Part shown: in pieces, positions 23,666 through 32,827 of the stretch
Layout of the letters: each line of letters opens with the position of its first letter
Position numbering within the stretch: the stretch's first letter is position 1
From: Schumannella soli
Lineage (GTDB): Bacteria > Actinomycetota > Actinomycetes > Actinomycetales > Microbacteriaceae
NCBI RefSeq assembly: GCF_006517435.1
Contig: NZ_VHQG01000001.1
Span: forward strand, 381,130-424,191
DNA length: 43,062 nt
Direction: 5' to 3'
Program-made: the position numbers and the translations under genes
The notes under the pieces: generated by a model
Database searches by the model: none
Told to the model about the DNA's origin: nothing
Seen by the model: the letters and a program-made list of their open reading frames with translations, nothing else

Positions 23666-24117
23666 GCGGCGACGTCTTCACGGCGCTCTACACGAGCACG
23701 GCCGCGGCGCCCTTCGACGACGATGCGCTCGCCGAGCTGCTCGCAGCGAGCCGCGCGGCCAACGAGCGATCGGGCATCACCGGGATGCTGCTCTACCGCC
23801 GCGGCCGCTTCGTCCAGGTGCTCGAGGGCGCCGAGCACGAGGTGCGCGCACTGCTCGAGCGCATCCGCGCCGATGAGCGGCACGGTGATGTGCGCGTGCT
23901 GCTCGACGAGCGCATCCCGACACGGCAGTTCGCGGACTGGTCGATGGGCTACCAGCGCAGCGCCGGAGCGGACGAGGCGCCGCCCGCGGGATTCCGCGAC
24001 ACCTTCACCGACCTCGACGACGCCGCCGGTGGCAGGGTCGTCGCCCGGGCGGCACGCGAGCTGAGCATGTGGTTCCGCGTGCGCTCCGGTCAGCCGCCGA
24101 TCGCCGAGGACGCCTGA
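23662..24117 (+). CDS. BLUF-domain blue-light sensor
   Basis: This 151-residue protein from GTG 23662 is a BLUF domain that should bind FAD. ALYTS carries Tyr10, SRAANERSGITGMLLY carries Asn34, GRFVQVLEG carries Gln52, and FADWSMGY carries Trp93 and Met95. The spacings from Tyr to Asn, Gln, Trp and Met (24, 42, 83, 85) equal those of AppA (Tyr21, Asn45, Gln63, Trp104, Met106). About 50 residues of C-terminal extension follow with no enzymatic output domain, so it must signal by protein contact. The coupled 79-aa protein is the obvious candidate partner. Confidence 0.92.
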   Translation: MSGDVFTALYTSTAAAPFDDDALAELLAASRAANERSGITGMLLYRRGRFVQVLEGAEHEVRALLERIRADERHGDVRVLLDERIPTRQFADWSMGYQRSAGADEAPPAGFRDTFTDLDDAAGGRVVARAARELSMWFRVRSGQPPIAEDA

Positions 24118-24148
24118 CGCGGGCTCAGCGCGGCGGCGGCGGCGGGTG

Positions 24149-24712
24149 TCACGACGCTGGCTGCGACTCCCGGCGCCCGGCCCGCCAGGCGATCGCGCCC
24201 GACCGCCCGAGCTCGTACAGCGCGACCACCAGCAGGGCGAGGCCGGTGGTCTCGGCGATCCGCGCATCCAGGTGCTCGCCCAGCAGCTCGATGCCGTAGC
24301 GGGCGCTCAGGGTGACGATCCAGAGGGCCGCGCCGACCCATCCGGTGCGGCCTTCCTGCTCGGGGATGCCCGCCCGCGCCCCGCGTCCGCGGCGCGCCCG
24401 CCGCTCTTCCAGCTTCGCGCGGGTCGTCTCCGTCAACGGGCGCAGCCGGGTGAGCATCCCCGCCGCCCCGCCCGAGCCGACCGCGGCGACGACCGCGACC
24501 GCGAGCAGTGCGAGGTCGACGCCGCTGGGCGGCAGCAGGCCCGTGTTGAGCAGGCTGACGATCCCGATCAGCCCGATGATGCCGGGCAGCCGCCACTCGA
24601 TCGTCGTCTCGACGGGCCGCCAGCGCAGCTCCTGAACGATCGTGTACACGACATAGACGAGCGCGCCGAGCTCCTGCAGCCGGCCCGTCGCCTCGAGCAG
24701 TTCGAGGATCAC
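24149..24712 (-). CDS. integral membrane protein of unknown function
   Basis: From GTG 24712 this is 187 residues, overlapping the stop of the oxidoreductase gene by four bases. Hydrophobic segments lie at about 11-27, 42-60, 65-84 and 123-175, with a basic cytoplasmic loop (RAKLEERRARRGRGAR) in the middle. No family recognised with confidence; a DUF1453-like protein is possible. The shared transcript with the oxidoreductase and the TetR control suggest a joint role. Confidence 0.7.
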   Translation of the reverse strand: MILELLEATGRLQELGALVYVVYTIVQELRWRPVETTIEWRLPGIIGLIGIVSLLNTGLLPPSGVDLALLAVAVVAAVGSGGAAGMLTRLRPLTETTRAKLEERRARRGRGARAGIPEQEGRTGWVGAALWIVTLSARYGIELLGEHLDARIAETTGLALLVVALYELGRSGAIAWRAGRRESQPAS

Positions 24713-25677
24713 GCGGCGGGCACCAGAACCGCACGACCCGGGCCCGTGTACGCCCACGCGGCCGCGGCATCCTCGAAGCCGAACGGCACCGCCTGCGGCG
24801 TCAGTGCGCCGTCGGCGATCGCCTGCATCACGTGCGGCAGCGTCGCGATCAGCCGCTCGCGACGGATGGAGCCGAGCCCGCTGCCCGCGAGGCGCAGACG
24901 CCGCGAGCGCAGCAGGGCCGCCGGCACGGATGCGTCGGGTCCGGCCATCGAGCCGATCTGCACGTAGGCGATGTCGGCTCTCTCGTCGGACCCGCGCGAC
25001 CGGCCGAGCGCCGCGAATGCGGCCTCGGCGACGGGGCCCCAGAGGAAGTCGAGCACGATCGACGGCGCGTGACCGTCGAGGGCGGCGGCCAGGACGTCCG
25101 CGACGGCGGCGCGGTCGTCGTCGACGCCCGCGAGCGACGCCACCACCGCGCCCTCCGCGGCCAGCCGATCGAGCGCGGCGACCGAACGCCCGGCCGCGAC
25201 GACCCGCTCCGCGCCGAGTGCCCGTGCGGCCTGCACCGCGAGCCCGCCCGCCATGCCGGTCGCGCCGAGCACGAGCACCGTGCCGAGCGCGCCGACCTCC
25301 TCCGCGCGGGCGGCGAGCGGCAGCCACCCCGACATCGCGGGGTTCATCCCGGCGGCGACGGCCAGCGGGTCGGCTCCCTCCGGAAGCGGAGCGCCGAAGG
25401 GAGCGCTGAGCCGTTCGGCCATGGTGCCCCACGGCTCGGGCACCCAGCCCGTGTAGACGAGGCGCCCGTCGGCGTCGCAAGCGACCGCATCCACCCCCGG
25501 CACCATCGGGTACACGTCGCCGGCGCTGTAGTGCGCACCGGACGCCCGCGACTTCACGACCGGGTGCACGCCCGCCGCGACGAGCTCGTAGGGCGTCAGG
25601 GTGGCATCCGTCGGCGGCTCGGCGAAGTCGGCGGCGACGGGCGCCGCGCCCGCTTCGGGGATGGTGACAGCACGCAT
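24709..25677 (-). CDS. zinc-less MDR oxidoreductase (quinone reductase-like)
   Basis: The ATG at 25677 (MRAVTIPEAG) has AAGGAG eight bases upstream, so the upstream ATG in frame is not used; length is 322 residues. VLVLGATGMAGGLAVQAARALGAERVVAAGR is the NADP-binding Rossmann motif of quinone reductases, YPMVPGVDAVA replaces the zinc GHE motif, and there is no structural-zinc cysteine cluster. It should reduce quinones or enones with NADPH. It is divergent from a TetR gene across two operators. Confidence 0.9.
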   Translation of the reverse strand: MRAVTIPEAGAAPVAADFAEPPTDATLTPYELVAAGVHPVVKSRASGAHYSAGDVYPMVPGVDAVACDADGRLVYTGWVPEPWGTMAERLSAPFGAPLPEGADPLAVAAGMNPAMSGWLPLAARAEEVGALGTVLVLGATGMAGGLAVQAARALGAERVVAAGRSVAALDRLAAEGAVVASLAGVDDDRAAVADVLAAALDGHAPSIVLDFLWGPVAEAAFAALGRSRGSDERADIAYVQIGSMAGPDASVPAALLRSRRLRLAGSGLGSIRRERLIATLPHVMQAIADGALTPQAVPFGFEDAAAAWAYTGPGRAVLVPAA

Positions 25678-25686
25678 GATCAGCTC

Positions 25687-25735
25687 CTTAACTAAGTTCA
25701 ATTGATGGGCCGATCGTCGCTTAACATAGTTAAGC
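25687..25735. promoter_or_regulatory. two TetR operators, CTTAAC-N3-GTTAAG
   Basis: A perfect site, GCTTAAC-ATA-GTTAAGC, lies at 25719-25735, and an imperfect copy, CTTAAC-TAA-GTTCAA, at 25687-25701, next to the oxidoreductase ribosome binding site. Both are A/T-rich islands in the 66-base divergent gap. The perfect site ends eight bases before the TetR GTG, where the promoter of a leaderless gene would be. Confidence 0.75.
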
Positions 25736-25743
25736 TGTCAAGC

Positions 25744-26376
25744 GTGGCGAAGGGCATCACCAAGGCGGCGATCGTGCAGGCGGCCCTCGACCGGCTCGAC
25801 GAGGCCGGCATCGAGGGCGTGACGGTGCGCGCCGTCGCCGAGCGGCTCGGGGTGCGCGCACCGGCGCTCTACTGGCACATCCGCGACAAGCAGACCCTGC
25901 TCGACGAGATGGGCACCGAGATCGAACGCCGCGTCGTCACCAGGCTGCGCGGGCGCGGCGACCTCGGTTGGCGCGAGGGGCTGACGACCTACGCGAACGT
26001 GCTGCGCGCCGAGTACCTCGCCCATCGCGACGGCGCCCGCGCCTTCAGCGGCACGCGCATCACCGACCCCGAGATCCTCAAGGCGCAGGAGCCCTGGATC
26101 CGCAGCTGGACGGAGGCGTCGGGCATCCCCATCGAGATGGTCGCGACCGCCGGCGAGCTCGTGACCGCCTTCGTCGTCGGCTTCGTCATCGAAGAGCAGG
26201 AGCGCGCGCAGTCGGGGCCCGACCGCTATTCGATCGAGGCACGGGATGCCGCCCTCGGCGACGACGCCCCGGCGACGGCCGCCGCGGGACACGCGCGCGT
26301 CGGCGACGCCGGCCCGCGCTTCGCGCTCCAGCTCGAGATCGTGCTCGACGGACTGGCGGCGCGGATCGAGGGTTGA
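25744..26376 (+). CDS. TetR-family regulator (TetR_C-type)
   Basis: From GTG 25744 this is 210 residues; ATG 25702 would include the operator and is unlikely. The helix-turn-helix is VTVRAVAERLGVRAPALYWHIRDKQTLLDEM (about 28-58), as in the TetR/TetR_C group. RDGARAFSGTRIT and VVGFVIEEQE follow in the ligand domain. It is divergent from the MDR oxidoreductase with two palindromes between them and ends at a strong hairpin. Confidence 0.9.
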   Translation: MAKGITKAAIVQAALDRLDEAGIEGVTVRAVAERLGVRAPALYWHIRDKQTLLDEMGTEIERRVVTRLRGRGDLGWREGLTTYANVLRAEYLAHRDGARAFSGTRITDPEILKAQEPWIRSWTEASGIPIEMVATAGELVTAFVVGFVIEEQERAQSGPDRYSIEARDAALGDDAPATAAAGHARVGDAGPRFALQLEIVLDGLAARIEG

Positions 26377-26478
26377 ACGGGCAGGGGCGTGCGGTCGACG
26401 AGCCGACCATCGGGTGCGCGACGACAGCTGCCGCTGGAAGCACAAGGCCCTGGTCCGGGATCCGGCCTAGAGGTGCGC

Positions 26479-26507
26479 CCTGCCCCGGCGAGAGACACCG
26501 GGGCAGG
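26479..26507. terminator. hairpin with 10-bp perfect arms
   Basis: CCTGCCCCGG and CCGGGGCAGG enclose a 9-base loop between the TetR gene and the convergent membrane protein gene. The rest of the gap 26377-26586 shows nothing further. Confidence 0.75.
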
Positions 26508-26586
26508 ACCGTCCCGCTCCGCGACCACCGACGCGCAGCGGGAGAGGGCGTGCGGCCACCAGCCCGCACGCCGGATCAGAGGCTGA

Positions 26587-26862
26587 TCAGACCGGGCTCG
26601 TCGGAGCGGCGGTCGACGCCGACTCCGCTGCCACCGAACGCCCTGCTCGACGCAGCCGCACGAGGTTCACGACATTGATCACCACCAGCGCGGCGTTCAT
26701 CGCCACCATCGGCCACGACGGCAGCCACAGGTTGTAGGCGAGAAGCAGACCGCACGCGAACAGATTGATCCAGCGCAGCCGCACGATGCGGGTCTGCACG
26801 AGCGAGACGATCAGCAGCAGCGACCCCGCCCATCCGACCGCCTCGACAGCGACCTGCGTCAC
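26587..26862 (-). CDS. YgjV-like small membrane protein
   Basis: This 91-residue protein from GTG 26862 has three hydrophobic helices (about 8-22, 32-46, 50-68). VGWAGSLLLIVSLVQ, then RLRWINLFACGLLLAYN and WPMVAMNAALVVINVVNL, match the YgjV family pattern. It follows the fused permease by 42 bases in the same direction and may be the last gene of that operon. Confidence 0.7.
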   Translation of the reverse strand: MTQVAVEAVGWAGSLLLIVSLVQTRIVRLRWINLFACGLLLAYNLWLPSWPMVAMNAALVVINVVNLVRLRRAGRSVAAESASTAAPTSPV

Positions 26863-26904
26863 GACCCGTGCCGGGGCCGTGACGCAGCCGCCGCACCCAT
26901 GGGA

Positions 26905-28569
26905 TCAGGAGACATGGGTGGGACTGTAGGTCGACAGCACGCGCCGCTCGACGAGCGAGACGACGCTGTAGGCGATGAGCGAGACGACGGTCAGCACGGC
27001 CGCGCCGGCCCAGAGGCCCGCGTAGTCGGACTCCGCCCGCGAGCCGACGATGTAGTGTCCGAGGCCGTCGCCGGTTGCCAGCCATTCGGCCAGCGTCGCG
27101 GCGAGCAGCGCCGACGGCACGGCGATGCGCGCCGAGGCGAAGATCGCGGGCAGCGTGTACGGCAGCTGCAGCCGCCACAGGGTCGTCCACCGCGACGCGT
27201 CGTAGCTGCGCATCAGGTTGATGCCGTCGATCGGCACCCGCGCGAGCCCGCTCTGCGTGTTGGCGAGCGTCGGGAAGAAGGTCACGATCGCCGTGATCGC
27301 GACGACCGCGCCGAGGCCGCGACCGAGCGCGAGGATCAGCACCGGGATGATGACGATGATCGGCACGGTGCGGAAGGCGACCGCGACCGGCGTGACGATC
27401 CGCTCCACGACCGGGAACTGGACAAAGAGCACGGCCGCGGTGACCCCGACCGTGAGGCCGGCGATGTAGCCGATGCCGCCGTGCAGCAGGGTCGTGCCGA
27501 GCGCCCCGGCAATAGCCGCGCGGTTCTCGCCGGCGTCGTCGACGCTGGTCAGGTAGGCGAGCACATCCGTCGGCGACTTGCCGACGAACGACGAGACGTC
27601 GAATGCAGCCAGGTACGCCCACCACGCCGCGAGCACGATGACGACCGAGCCCGCGGCCCAGGCGAGGGGACGCAGCACACGGGTCGCACCTCGCGACGCG
27701 CGTCGACCCGCGGCCGGCGCCGCGGTGGAGATGGATGCACCCCACGGCGCGAGCCGATCACGCAGGTAGCCGAACAGCGCGTAGGGCACGGCGGCCATGA
27801 TCGTGGCGATGACGGCGATCGACCAGATGCGATCCAGCTGCAGACCCATGAGCCCGTTGATCAGCAGCACGCCGATGCCGCGCGTGGCTCCGATGAACTC
27901 GCCGAAGATCGCCCCGAGCACGGCGGCCGCCGCACCGACCTGCAGGCCTGTCATCACGGCGGGGATCGACGAAGGCAGTCGCACGAAACGCAGCCCGGCG
28001 ACGCCGGATCCACCCCAGGCGCGCACCATCGTGAGCGGGCCGCCGTCCGCCGACCGGAGACCGAGAATCGCTCCGACGAGCGTCGTGAAGAACACCGACA
28101 GCGCCGTGAGCACCACCCGGGCGGTGTCGGCCGGGAAGGTGAGCTGCAGGATCGGGTTCACGGCGACCAGCGGCAGGCAGAACAGCACGAGAGCCAGCCG
28201 CAGGAACAGCGACTCGAGCGCCGGGATCTGCACGAACAGCACCGCGACCAGGATCGCGACCGCGTTGCCGATGACCCAGCCGCGCACGGCGACCCATCCG
28301 GTGACGGCCGTCGCGTTGAGGTACAGCCCGGCATCGTCGACGATGCTGCGCACGATCGAGAGCGGCGACGCCGCGACGCCCAGGCGGGTGAGTGCCAGGT
28401 CGGCGGCGAGCTGCCAGACGACGAGCAGCGCGACGACGATCACGACCAACACGGCCGCCCGCCGCAGCGATGTGCGCCGGGCTCGCAACCGCACCCGGCG
28501 GCGCTCGTCGTCGATGATCCGGCTCGTCTCGCTGAGCGCCAGCGACTCGGTCAGCGTGGCCGACCTCAT
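26905..28569 (-). CDS. ABC transporter permease, two permease domains fused
   Basis: This 554-residue protein starts at ATG 28569, overlapping the ATPase stop (ATGA). It contains two complete SsuC/ThiX-like permease halves. The first, at about 35-280, has [20 protein letters not shown]; the second, at about 305-540, has [20 protein letters not shown]. Each carries the EAA-type contact loop with the ATPase. Such importers usually have one gene for a homodimer, so here one chain provides both halves. With the NMT1/THI5-type binding protein it would import a small nitrogenous solute. Confidence 0.88.
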   Translation of the reverse strand: MRSATLTESLALSETSRIIDDERRRVRLRARRTSLRRAAVLVVIVVALLVVWQLAADLALTRLGVAASPLSIVRSIVDDAGLYLNATAVTGWVAVRGWVIGNAVAILVAVLFVQIPALESLFLRLALVLFCLPLVAVNPILQLTFPADTARVVLTALSVFFTTLVGAILGLRSADGGPLTMVRAWGGSGVAGLRFVRLPSSIPAVMTGLQVGAAAAVLGAIFGEFIGATRGIGVLLINGLMGLQLDRIWSIAVIATIMAAVPYALFGYLRDRLAPWGASISTAAPAAGRRASRGATRVLRPLAWAAGSVVIVLAAWWAYLAAFDVSSFVGKSPTDVLAYLTSVDDAGENRAAIAGALGTTLLHGGIGYIAGLTVGVTAAVLFVQFPVVERIVTPVAVAFRTVPIIVIIPVLILALGRGLGAVVAITAIVTFFPTLANTQSGLARVPIDGINLMRSYDASRWTTLWRLQLPYTLPAIFASARIAVPSALLAATLAEWLATGDGLGHYIVGSRAESDYAGLWAGAAVLTVVSLIAYSVVSLVERRVLSTYSPTHVS

Positions 28570-29369
28570 CGGACGGCCTTCGCGGTCCGCGCGGCATCCG
28601 CCGACTGGATGCCGCCATGCAGCATGCCGCTCAGCTGATCGCAGACGGCGTGGAACTCGGGCGAGCTGAGCAGCTCGGGCCCCCGCGGTCGCGCGAAATC
28701 GATCTGCACCTCCCCCACGATCCGCCCCGGTCGCGGCGACATGACGACGACGCGATCGGCGAGGAACGCCGCCTCCGACACCGAGTGGGTGACGAGCACG
28801 GCCGTCGATCCCGACTCGGTCCAGGCCAGCTGCAGCTCCTCGTTCATGCGCTGACGGGTGATCTCGTCGAGGGCGCCGAAGGGCTCGTCGAGCAGCAGCA
28901 CCTCCGGGTCGGCGACGATCGCGCGGGCGATGGCGACGCGCTGCCGCATCCCTCCCGAGAGCTGCGACGGCCGGGCTTTCTCGAATCCCTCGAGCCCCAC
29001 GAGCCGGATGAGATGGTCGACCCGCTCCGACGAGATCGGCACCTTCATGACCTGGCCGGGCAGGCGGATGTTGTCGCGCACGCTGCGCCACGGCAGCAGC
29101 GAGGGGTCCTGCATGGCGAGGCCGAGACGGTGTTCCTGCCGGATCCGGCGCGGGCGTTCGTCATGGATCGTGGCGGTGCCCGAGGTCTGCTCCTCGAGGT
29201 CGGCGAGGATGCGCAGGATCGTCGACTTGCCGCATCCCGACGGCCCGAGCAGCGCGGTGAACGATCCGCGCGGCAGGTCGAGCGACACGTCGTCGAGGGC
29301 GAGCACGTCGCGGGAGCCGGAGGTGAAGACCTTCGTCAGATTGCTGAGGGTGATGCCCGAGGTGACCAT
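28566..29369 (-). CDS. ABC importer ATPase (SsuB/TauB type)
   Basis: From the ATG at 29369 this is 267 residues; the upstream open frame is a shadow of the binding-protein gene. Walker A is GPSGCGKST (42-50), the Q-loop is [10 protein letters not shown], the signature is [14 protein letters not shown] (137-150), Walker B is [13 protein letters not shown], and the switch is [14 protein letters not shown]. All catalytic residues are intact. It powers the fused permease with which it overlaps by four bases. Confidence 0.93.
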   Translation of the reverse strand: MVTSGITLSNLTKVFTSGSRDVLALDDVSLDLPRGSFTALLGPSGCGKSTILRILADLEEQTSGTATIHDERPRRIRQEHRLGLAMQDPSLLPWRSVRDNIRLPGQVMKVPISSERVDHLIRLVGLEGFEKARPSQLSGGMRQRVAIARAIVADPEVLLLDEPFGALDEITRQRMNEELQLAWTESGSTAVLVTHSVSEAAFLADRVVVMSPRPGRIVGEVQIDFARPRGPELLSSPEFHAVCDQLSGMLHGGIQSADAARTAKAVR

Positions 29370-29424
29370 CGTGGTCCCTTCCTGGTGGTGGACGAGGCGG
29401 CGGCCGGGTCGACCGCGCGCCGCG

Positions 29425-30450
29425 TCACTTCGTGTCGGCGAGGCTCTCGAGGATCGAGGTGTCGAACATCGACGCGTCGGCGCCGGAGATGCCGAGGGCC
29501 GTGATCGTGGCGATGTTGCGCTTGATCCCGTCGTCCGAGATCCAGAACAGGCCGTGCTTCTCGGTGTCGGGCGAGGTGAGCAGGTCGAGCTGCAGCGTGG
29601 CCTGGGCGAGCTGCTGCTCGGCCGAGAGGCCGCCGTCCTTCGCGTACGTCTCCACCGTGAGGTCGACCGCGTGCTGCACGTCGTCCACGACATCGCCCCA
29701 GCCCTTCTTCTCGGCCTTGAGGAAGCGCGTGATCCGGTCGCGGGCGTCGGGGTCGTCGAGCGTCTCGCGCCGCACGACATAGACCTGGGCGTAGACGTCG
29801 AGGCCGTAGTCGCCGACGAGCATGGTGACGCCCTTCTCGCCGGTCGCCGCCGTGTACGCCGTCGGCTGTTCGGTGTAGAAGGCGACGAGACCGTCGACCT
29901 CGCCCGAGACCAGCGGGGCGACGTCGAAGCCGACCGGAACGACCGTGACGTCGCTCTTGTCGATGTCGTTGAGCTCGAGGAAGGTGTCGAGCAGAGCCGT
30001 GTCGGCCGACGGAACCCCGATCCGCTTGCCGATCAGGTCCTTCGGCTTGTTCAGCGGGTCGTCGGGCGCCGACAGGATCGCGAAGGGCTGCTTCTGGAAG
30101 CCGGCCGCCACGATCACGAGATCGGCGCCCTCCGCGTTCGCCCGGGCGACGTTGTCGGCGTTGGTGAGTCCGATGTCGGCGTTTCCGGCGGCGACGACGG
30201 CATCGTTGGCGACGTCGGGGCCGCCGGGCAGGATGGAGACGTCGAGGTCCTCATCCTCGTAGTACCCGGCGTCGTCGGCGATGTAGCTGCCGCTGAACTG
30301 CACCGACGGCAGCCACGAGGTCTGCAGGGTGAGCTTGTCGGGTCCCTCCCCCGCATCGTCGGTCGAGCAGGCGGTGAGGGCGAGGGAGGCGGCGAGGGCG
30401 AGGCCGATGACGCCGGCCACTCGCGTCATCGCGCGTGCTGTGTTGGTCAT
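29425..30450 (-). CDS. NMT1/THI5-type solute-binding lipoprotein
   Basis: This 341-residue lipoprotein has a signal peptide and lipobox ALTAC (Cys28). The mature part has [20 protein letters not shown] with [18 protein letters not shown], the NMT1/THI5-like family opening, then [20 protein letters not shown] and [20 protein letters not shown]. This family delivers pyrimidines, thiamine precursors, riboflavin, sulfonates or similar small molecules to SsuBC-like importers. Its ATG overlaps the deaminase stop, so uptake and catabolism are co-expressed. The ligand cannot be told from sequence. Confidence 0.9.
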   Translation of the reverse strand: MTNTARAMTRVAGVIGLALAASLALTACSTDDAGEGPDKLTLQTSWLPSVQFSGSYIADDAGYYEDEDLDVSILPGGPDVANDAVVAAGNADIGLTNADNVARANAEGADLVIVAAGFQKQPFAILSAPDDPLNKPKDLIGKRIGVPSADTALLDTFLELNDIDKSDVTVVPVGFDVAPLVSGEVDGLVAFYTEQPTAYTAATGEKGVTMLVGDYGLDVYAQVYVVRRETLDDPDARDRITRFLKAEKKGWGDVVDDVQHAVDLTVETYAKDGGLSAEQQLAQATLQLDLLTSPDTEKHGLFWISDDGIKRNIATITALGISGADASMFDTSILESLADTK

Positions 30451-31550
30451 TGCTGCTCCTGGTTCTCGGGTTCGAGGGCGGACAGCGCGGCGTCGATCTC
30501 GGCGCGGATCTCGGCGCGGGTCGCGTCGTCGATCCAGGCCGCGTCGAGTTGCGCGGAGTTCTGGTGGGTGAGGTAGTCGTCCGGCAGCTCGAGCTCGACC
30601 GCGGCTTCGCGCAGCTCCGAGTCGAGCGTGACGCGGTTGATGCCGGGGTCGTCACTCGAGATGGAGATGTCGAGCGGCGAGTCGATGAGCGTGCGGAGCG
30701 GGTTGTCGATCCCGCGGGGGAAGTGCACCTTGGCCGAGGCCCAGGCGGAAGCGAGGTGCAGCCCGCGATCGGCGACGTGCGCGGCCGCGCCCGGGTCGAA
30801 GGCGAGCGCATAGGCGTGATCGAGCCGGTCGACCTTCAGCTCGTCGACCGCATAGAGCACCTCACCCACGTCGCCCCGCTCGCCGACGTGCGCGGTGACG
30901 CGGATGCCGGCGTCGCGGGCGCGCAGGTAGGCGCGATGGAACAGCGGCGTGGGGCCGACCGTCTCGTCGGCCTCCATGCCGAGCCCGACGACGTGCGCGG
31001 TCGGATGCGCGATCATCTCCTCGACGAGCCGCTCGGCGACCTCGGGCCCCTGGTTGCGGTAGATCGCGACGACGATCCGGCCGTCGACGCCGTGATCGCG
31101 GCGCGCCGCCTCGATGCCCTCGCCGATCGCCGTGACCGCATCCGCGTAGCCGACGTGCGGGTTGATCGTCGGGCTGTAGTGCACCTCGCGGTAGCGCAGC
31201 CGGCTGCTCTGCCGTTCCGCCACGAGCGACTCGTAGCTGGCGCGGTAGAGATCGTCGGGCGTGCGGAAGGTGTCGGCCACCTGGTCGAAGAGCTTGAGGA
31301 ACCCGACCATGCCGGCGACGAAGCTGTAGGGCTGTTCGGGGTGGTCGAGCGGGATGCCGTAGCGCCGTGCGGTCTCGGCGAACAGCCACTCGGGCACGTT
31401 GCCGGCCAGGTGGGTGTGCAGCTCGACCTTAGGCAGCGCGGCGAGCAGCCGGTCGGTGGCCTCGAGCGCGGCGTCGTCGCGGCGAACGCGCGGCCAGCGC
31501 GGGGTGCCCTGAGCAGGGTCGGCGGCGAAGTGGGCGGCGGTGTCGGTCAT
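30447..31550 (-). CDS. divergent adenosine deaminase-like hydrolase
   Basis: This 367-residue protein from ATG 31550 keeps the adenosine/AMP deaminase ligands: ELHTHLAGN (His45, His47), TAHVGERGD (His221, Glu224), LDHAYAL (His245) and ISISSDDPG (Asp300, Asp301). Substitutions are marked: HVGE replaces HAGE, DHA replaces GHG, SSDD replaces TDD, and ASAWASAKVHFP replaces the CPxSN motif. Metal chemistry should be intact but the substrate is probably not plain adenosine. It overlaps the binding-protein gene and follows the M24-like gene by 37 bases. Confidence 0.85.
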   Translation of the reverse strand: MTDTAAHFAADPAQGTPRWPRVRRDDAALEATDRLLAALPKVELHTHLAGNVPEWLFAETARRYGIPLDHPEQPYSFVAGMVGFLKLFDQVADTFRTPDDLYRASYESLVAERQSSRLRYREVHYSPTINPHVGYADAVTAIGEGIEAARRDHGVDGRIVVAIYRNQGPEVAERLVEEMIAHPTAHVVGLGMEADETVGPTPLFHRAYLRARDAGIRVTAHVGERGDVGEVLYAVDELKVDRLDHAYALAFDPGAAAHVADRGLHLASAWASAKVHFPRGIDNPLRTLIDSPLDISISSDDPGINRVTLDSELREAAVELELPDDYLTHQNSAQLDAAWIDDATRAEIRAEIDAALSALEPENQEQQ

Positions 31551-31587
31551 GTCGTGTCTCCGGTGTCGTCGGGCGGGGGCGCCGCGG

Positions 31588-32805
31588 TCAGGCGATGTCG
31601 ATCGCGTCGGCGACCGTCTGCAGCGGCACGGCCCCGCCCGGGGCGACGTGGTAGCCGTTCTCGGCACGCAGCCCGCCCCAGGGCGTGTGGAACATCGGGA
31701 TGTCGACGGAGAAGACCATGTCCTCCTCGACGGTCGTGGTGTCGAAACTGGCGAGGATCGGCGGCTCGAACTCCATGACGCCGATGCTGTGGATGCCCGT
31801 GTAGAGGAAGTAGTCGCCGTATCCGGCGTCGCGCACGACCCCGCGGGCGGCGCGGTCGACATCCGGTGCGTGGGCTCCCGCGACGAGCAGCTCGGCGGTG
31901 TGCCGCTGGGCGGCGATCGCGACCTCGCGGGCGTCCCGCAGGCGGGTGTCGACGTCGCCGACATGCACGGTGCGGCCGATCGCGCCGTGGTAGCCCTCGT
32001 AACGAGGGGCGACGGTGAGGATGACGGCGTCGCCGGGGCGGATCATCCGTGTGCTCGTGCGGTGCAGGATCGGGTAGGTGTGCTCGGGGCCGGCGGCGAC
32101 GATCGTGTCGATCCCACTGCCCTCGGCGCCCCAGCGGCGCAGCGCGTAGTCGATCTCGGCGCCGACGTCGCGCTCGCTGACCTCGCCGGAGGAGATCGCC
32201 CGCACGGCGGCGAGCACGCCCTCCTGCGCGATCTCGTAGGCGTAGCGGATCACCGCGAGCTCGGCGGGCGACTTGCGGGCGCGCAGCGCGCCGTACTGCT
32301 GATCGACCGGGACGATCGTCGCCTGCTGACGCAGCCCGTCGAGCAGGCGCGGCGAGATCATCTCCGAGCCGGCGAGGCCGACCCGGCGCGCAGCGCCGAC
32401 CGTGCTCGGAAGGAGCCGGTCGAGCACCGAAGCCAGCGGCTCGACCGTGGTGAAGGGGTACTCCTCGTCGGGGTGCACGAACTCCTCGGTCACCGCGATC
32501 GCGCCGCGCAGGCGCGACGTCGACTCGATGTACGAGTCCGACTCGGGACCGGTGACGGCGATCGGATCGACACCGGGCGCGACCAGCACCGCGATGGGCT
32601 CAAAGTGCGGGAAGTAGTCGATCAGCCAGCGCACGTGGCCGGCGCCCATCGTGGCGCGGTCGTCGCCGTAGACGACGATCGCGTCGAGCTCGAGCGACTC
32701 GGCGAGACGCTGCACGCGCTGGAGGCGGGCGGCGAACTCGGACTCGGGGATGGTCGGTCGCTGCGCGATCGCAACGGGCTGCCGTTCGGCGGAGACATCG
32801 GTCAT
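31588..32805 (-). CDS. M24-family creatinase-like hydrolase lacking metal ligands
   Basis: This 405-residue pita-bread protein from ATG 32805 has an N-terminal creatinase-like domain (about 20-165) and a C-terminal M24 domain. Three of the five metal ligands differ: the two Asp positions are Val265 and Ala275 (TVAPRYEGYHGAIGRT) and the first Glu is Asp368 (SVDIPMF). His339 (GIHSIG) and Glu382 (RAENGYHV) remain, as does His248 (PILHR), the position of the catalytic base in creatinase. It is therefore more likely a metal-independent C-N hydrolase, like creatinase or ectoine hydrolase DoeA, than an aminopeptidase. First gene of the import/catabolism operon. Confidence 0.85.
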   Translation of the reverse strand: MTDVSAERQPVAIAQRPTIPESEFAARLQRVQRLAESLELDAIVVYGDDRATMGAGHVRWLIDYFPHFEPIAVLVAPGVDPIAVTGPESDSYIESTSRLRGAIAVTEEFVHPDEEYPFTTVEPLASVLDRLLPSTVGAARRVGLAGSEMISPRLLDGLRQQATIVPVDQQYGALRARKSPAELAVIRYAYEIAQEGVLAAVRAISSGEVSERDVGAEIDYALRRWGAEGSGIDTIVAAGPEHTYPILHRTSTRMIRPGDAVILTVAPRYEGYHGAIGRTVHVGDVDTRLRDAREVAIAAQRHTAELLVAGAHAPDVDRAARGVVRDAGYGDYFLYTGIHSIGVMEFEPPILASFDTTTVEEDMVFSVDIPMFHTPWGGLRAENGYHVAPGGAVPLQTVADAIDIA

Positions 32806-32827
32806 GGCGATGATGCTGACATCGGGC

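Noticed and set aside
25702-25743. ATG 25702 as start of the TetR gene
   Set aside because: It would place the perfect operator inside the coding sequence and add residues not typical of the family; GTG 25744 begins right before the conserved N-terminus.
26899-28638. 579-codon open frame on the plus strand
   Set aside because: It is antisense to the fused ABC permease. The translation is charged, low in hydrophobic residues and matches no family pattern.
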